This document shows positions 61,152 to 64,000 of a stretch of 64,000 nucleotides of DNA, one piece after another. A program made the position numbers and the translations under genes. The notes beneath the pieces are model-generated. The model searched no databases and was not told where the DNA came from. It was given only the letters and a program-made list of their open reading frames with translations. Source of the DNA: Flectonema sp. DT1601 (lineage: Eukaryota > Euglenozoa > Diplonemea > Diplonemida > Diplonemidae); the NCBI GenBank assembly GCA_964019425.1, contig OZ025801.1, forward strand, positions 186,001-250,000. Direction: 5' to 3'. Positions within the stretch are counted from its first letter, which is position 1. Every line of letters starts with the position of its first letter.

Positions 61152-64000
61152 ATGAGAATTTTGATATTCTGCTTGGTAGCTTCCATAGTTCAGAGTCAGC
61201 CTACTGCTGATTGCGGAACATTGAAGTGCGGTACCGGATACGTCTGTGAGATGTTGCAGAGCAATAACGGTGCTTACCCAGAATGTGTTGCGAAGATGGC
61301 TCCTGCTAATAATTGTGCAAGCCTTAATTGCCTTCCTGGAACTGTCTGTGAGTTGATTCAGGGCAGTTCCGGTTCTTTCTATGAATGTGTTGCAAAGATG
61401 GCTCCAGTTGTTGACTGTGCTAACGTGAAATGCCAAGCTGGGTATGTTTGCGAAGTAATCCAGAACGCCGCTGGTATTCTCCCAGAATGTGTTCCAGTTC
61501 CTACTTCCGACTGTTCAACTATCAAATGCCTTGCAGGAACCGTCTGTCAAATGTTTACGGGAAGCAACGGTGCTTACCCAGAGTGTGTTTCTCCAGCTAA
61601 TGATTGTGCAAGCCTTAATTGCCTTCCTGGAACTGTCTGTGAGTTGATGCGGGGCAGTTCCGGTTCTTTCTATGAATGTGTTGCAAAGATGGCTCCAGTT
61701 GTTGACTGTGCTAACGTGAAATGCCAAGCTGGATATGTTTGCGAAGTAATCCAGAACGCCGCTGGTATTCTCCCAGAATGTGTTCCAGTTCCTACTTCCG
61801 ACTGTTCAACTTTCAAATGCCTTGCAGGAACCGTCTGTCAAATGTTTAAGGGAAGCAACGGTGCTTACCCAGAGTGTGTTTCTCCAGCTAATGATTGTGC
61901 AAGCCTTAATTGCCTTCCTGGAACTGTCTGTGAGTTGATGCAGGGCAGTTCCGGTTCTTTCTATGAATGTGTTGCAAAGATGGCTCCAGTTGTTGACTGT
62001 GCTAACGTGAAATGCCAAGCTGGATATGTTTGCGAAGTAATCCAGAACGCCGCTGGTATTCTCCCAGAATGTGTTCCAGTTCCTACTTCCGACTGTTCAA
62101 CTTTCAAATGCCTTGCAGGAACATTTTGTCAAATGTTTAAGGGAAGCAACGGTGCTTACCCAGAGTGTGTTTCTCCAGCTAATGATTGTGCAAGCCTTAA
62201 TTGCCTTCCTGGAACTGTCTGTGAGTTGATTCAGGGCAGTTCCGGTTCTTTCTATGAATGTGTTGCAAAGATGGCTCCAGTTGTTGACTGTGCTAACGTG
62301 AAATGCCAAGCTGGATATGTTTGCGAAGTAATCCAGAACGCCGCTGGTATTCTCCCAGAATGTGTTCCAGTTCCTACTTCCGACTGTTCAACTATCAAAT
62401 GCCTTGCAGGAACCGTCTGTCAAATGTTTACGGGAAGCAACGGTGCTTACCCAGAGTGTGTTTCTCCAGCTAATGATTGTGCAAGCCTTAATTGCCTTCC
62501 TGGAACTGTCTGTGAGTTGATGCGGGGCAGTTCCGGTTCTTTCTATGAATGTGTTGCAAAGATGGCTCCAGTTGTTGACTGTGCTAACGTGAAATGCCAA
62601 GCTGGATATGTTTGCGAAGTAATCCAGAACGCCGCTGGTATTCTCCCAGAATGTGTTCCAGTTCCTACTTCCGACTGTTCAACTATCAAATGCCTTGCAG
62701 GAACATTTTGTCAAATGTTTAAGGGAAGCAACGGTGCTTACCCAGAGTGTGTTTCTCCAGCTAATGATTGTGCAAGCCTTAATTGCCTTCCTGGAACTGT
62801 CTGTGAGTTGATTCAGGGCAGTTCCGGTTCTTTCTATGAATGTGTTGCAAAGATGGCTCCAGTTGTTGACTGTGCTAACGTGAAATGCCAAGCTGGGTAT
62901 GTTTGCGAAGTAATCCAGAACGCCGCTGGTATTCTCCCAGAATGTGTTCCAGTTCCTACTTCCGACTGTTCAACTTTCAAATGCCTTGCAGGAACCGTCT
63001 GTCAAATGTTTAAGGGAAGCAACGGTGCTTACCCAGAGTGTGTTTCTCCAGCTAATGATTGTGCAAGCCTTAATTGCCTTCCTGGAACTGTCTGTGAGTT
63101 GATGCAGGGCAGTTCCGGTTCTTTCTATGAATGTGTTGCAAAGATGGCTCCAGTTGTTGACTGTGCTAACGTGAAATGCCAAGCTGGATATGTTTGCGAA
63201 GTAATCCAGAACGCCGCTGGTATTCTCCCAGAATGTGTTCCAGTTCCTACTTCCGACTGTTCAACTTTCAAATGCCTTGCAGGAACCGTCTGTCAAATGT
63301 TTAAGGGAAGCAACGGTGCTTACCCAGAGTGTGTTTCTCCAGCTAATGATTGTGCAAGCCTTAATTGCCTTCCTGGAACTGTCTGTGAGTTGATGCAGGG
63401 CAGTTCCGGTTCTTTCTATGAATGTGTTGCAAAGATGGCTCCAGTTGTTGACTGTGCTAACGTGAAATGCCAAGCTGGATATGTTTGCGAAGTAATCCAG
63501 AACGCCGCTGGTATTCTCCCAGAATGTGTTCCAGTTCCTACTTCCGACTGTTCAACCATCAAATGCCTTGCAGGAACCGTCTGTCAAATGTTTACGGGAA
63601 GCAACGGTGCTTACCCAGAGTGTGTTTCTCCAGCTAATGATTGTGCAAGCCTTAATTGCCTTCCTGGAACTGTCTGTGAGTTGATGCGGGGCAGTTCCGG
63701 TTCTTTCTATGAATGTGTTGCAAAGATGGCTCCAGTTGTTGACTGTGCTAACGTGAAATGCCAAGCTGGATATGTTTGCGAAGTAATCCAGAACGCCGCT
63801 GGTATTCTCCCAGAATGTGTTCCAGTTCCTACTTCCGACTGTTCAACTATCAAATGCCTTGCAGGAACCGTCTGTCAAATGTTTAAGGGAAGCAACGGTG
63901 CTTACCCAGAGTGTGTTTCTCCAGCTAATGATTGTGCAAGCCTTAATTGCCTTCCTGGAACTGTCTGTGAGTTGATTCAGGGCAGTTCCGGTTCTTTCTA
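61152..64000 (+). CDS. A4: Cys-rich repeat protein, 5' part (partial)
   Basis: Starts like A2 (signal peptide MRILIFCLVASIVQSQ, then QSNNGAYPEC and PANNCASLNC) and stays open to the window end, with at least ten CASLN modules over about 949 residues. All visible units are of the 291 bp type. The stalk and membrane span, if present, lie beyond the window. It is assigned to the A class because B genes have only one CASLN module. Confidence 0.85.
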   Translation, partial: MRILIFCLVASIVQSQPTADCGTLKCGTGYVCEMLQSNNGAYPECVAKMAPANNCASLNCLPGTVCELIQGSSGSFYECVAKMAPVVDCANVKCQAGYVCEVIQNAAGILPECVPVPTSDCSTIKCLAGTVCQMFTGSNGAYPECVSPANDCASLNCLPGTVCELMRGSSGSFYECVAKMAPVVDCANVKCQAGYVCEVIQNAAGILPECVPVPTSDCSTFKCLAGTVCQMFKGSNGAYPECVSPANDCASLNCLPGTVCELMQGSSGSFYECVAKMAPVVDCANVKCQAGYVCEVIQNAAGILPECVPVPTSDCSTFKCLAGTFCQMFKGSNGAYPECVSPANDCASLNCLPGTVCELIQGSSGSFYECVAKMAPVVDCANVKCQAGYVCEVIQNAAGILPECVPVPTSDCSTIKCLAGTVCQMFTGSNGAYPECVSPANDCASLNCLPGTVCELMRGSSGSFYECVAKMAPVVDCANVKCQAGYVCEVIQNAAGILPECVPVPTSDCSTIKCLAGTFCQMFKGSNGAYPECVSPANDCASLNCLPGTVCELIQGSSGSFYECVAKMAPVVDCANVKCQAGYVCEVIQNAAGILPECVPVPTSDCSTFKCLAGTVCQMFKGSNGAYPECVSPANDCASLNCLPGTVCELMQGSSGSFYECVAKMAPVVDCANVKCQAGYVCEVIQNAAGILPECVPVPTSDCSTFKCLAGTVCQMFKGSNGAYPECVSPANDCASLNCLPGTVCELMQGSSGSFYECVAKMAPVVDCANVKCQAGYVCEVIQNAAGILPECVPVPTSDCSTIKCLAGTVCQMFTGSNGAYPECVSPANDCASLNCLPGTVCELMRGSSGSFYECVAKMAPVVDCANVKCQAGYVCEVIQNAAGILPECVPVPTSDCSTIKCLAGTVCQMFKGSNGAYPECVSPANDCASLNCLPGTVCELIQGSSGSF
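61209..64000 (+). repeat. Nested 291 bp repeat in A4 with 582, 873 and 1164 bp periods
   Basis: Marker variants recur at multiples of 291 bp. MFTGSNG with LMRGSSG occurs at about 61555, 62428 and 63594 (steps of 873 and 1164-1166 bp). AGTFCQMFK occurs at about 62120 and 62702 (582 bp). Blocks of two to four units were therefore duplicated together. Confidence 0.9.

Larger units (their letters stand above)
25812..64000 (+). repeat. Segmental tandem array of alternating A and B genes
   Basis: Starts at 25812 (A1), 33516 (B1), 38441 (A2), 46425 (B2), 51302 (A3), 56138 (B3) and 61152 (A4). An A+B+flanks unit spans 12.6 kb (A1 to A2), 12.9 kb (A2 to A3) and 9.9 kb (A3 to A4; shorter by the A3 stalk loss and fewer repeats). 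Identity between units is very high in genes, introns and spacers alike. Confidence 0.95.

Noticed and set aside
25794-63764. Dozens of 60-100 residue minus-strand frames starting MAFHVSTVNNWSHLC or MAFQVTVNNW at 288-291 bp steps
   Set aside because: They are the exact antisense of the Cys-module repeats and recur only because the coding repeat does; no independent signal.

Overview
The window is nuclear DNA from a unicellular eukaryote (protist) that I cannot place further. The evidence is short spliceosomal introns, eukaryote-only genes (VPS13, the CAF1 deadenylase, a tetraspanin-like protein) and use of TAA, TAG and TGA as stops. Intergenic DNA in the first 25 kb is AT-rich and full of 10-35 nt poly(A) and poly(T) runs. 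Introns there are T-rich after the donor and A-rich before the acceptor, which is itself unusual.

Left part (1-25.8 kb), all protein genes on the + strand: the 3' end of a tetraspanin-like gene; a gene-free stretch with two LSU rRNA-like fragments (domain V on -, domain II on +); a fused bisphosphate-nucleotidase / CHK-like kinase gene; a small one-membrane-span protein; a gene-poor stretch with a weak SSU rRNA resemblance; a four-exon CAF1/CNOT7-type deadenylase; a long homopolymer-rich spacer; and an intronless 12.3 kb VPS13 gene for a 4114-residue lipid-transfer protein.

Right part (25.8-64 kb): a young tandem array of seven related secreted or surface genes in strict A-B-A-B-A-B-A order. 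All start with the same signal peptide and the same short Cys-rich (follistatin-N-like) modules. A genes (A1-A4) have long arrays of these modules in a 97-residue (291 bp) higher-order unit, then (A1, A2) a Cys-rich stalk, one membrane span and a short tail ending T-R-V. B genes (B1-B3) carry only the first modules, then a papain-fold domain in which the expected catalytic Cys position is Ser. Each B gene has a 2.1-2.2 kb terminal-inverted-repeat element in its last intron. Six spacers share a ~0.9 kb block with a claudin-like ORF fragment and a conserved inverted repeat 412-423 bp before each start codon. A1, at the left edge, lacks this block.

The A/B array is the best candidate for an undescribed system: membrane-anchored repeat receptors alternating with secreted, probably protease-dead or Ser-type, papain-fold partners that share the same N-terminal adhesive modules and upstream DNA. 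Their function is not shown by the sequence.
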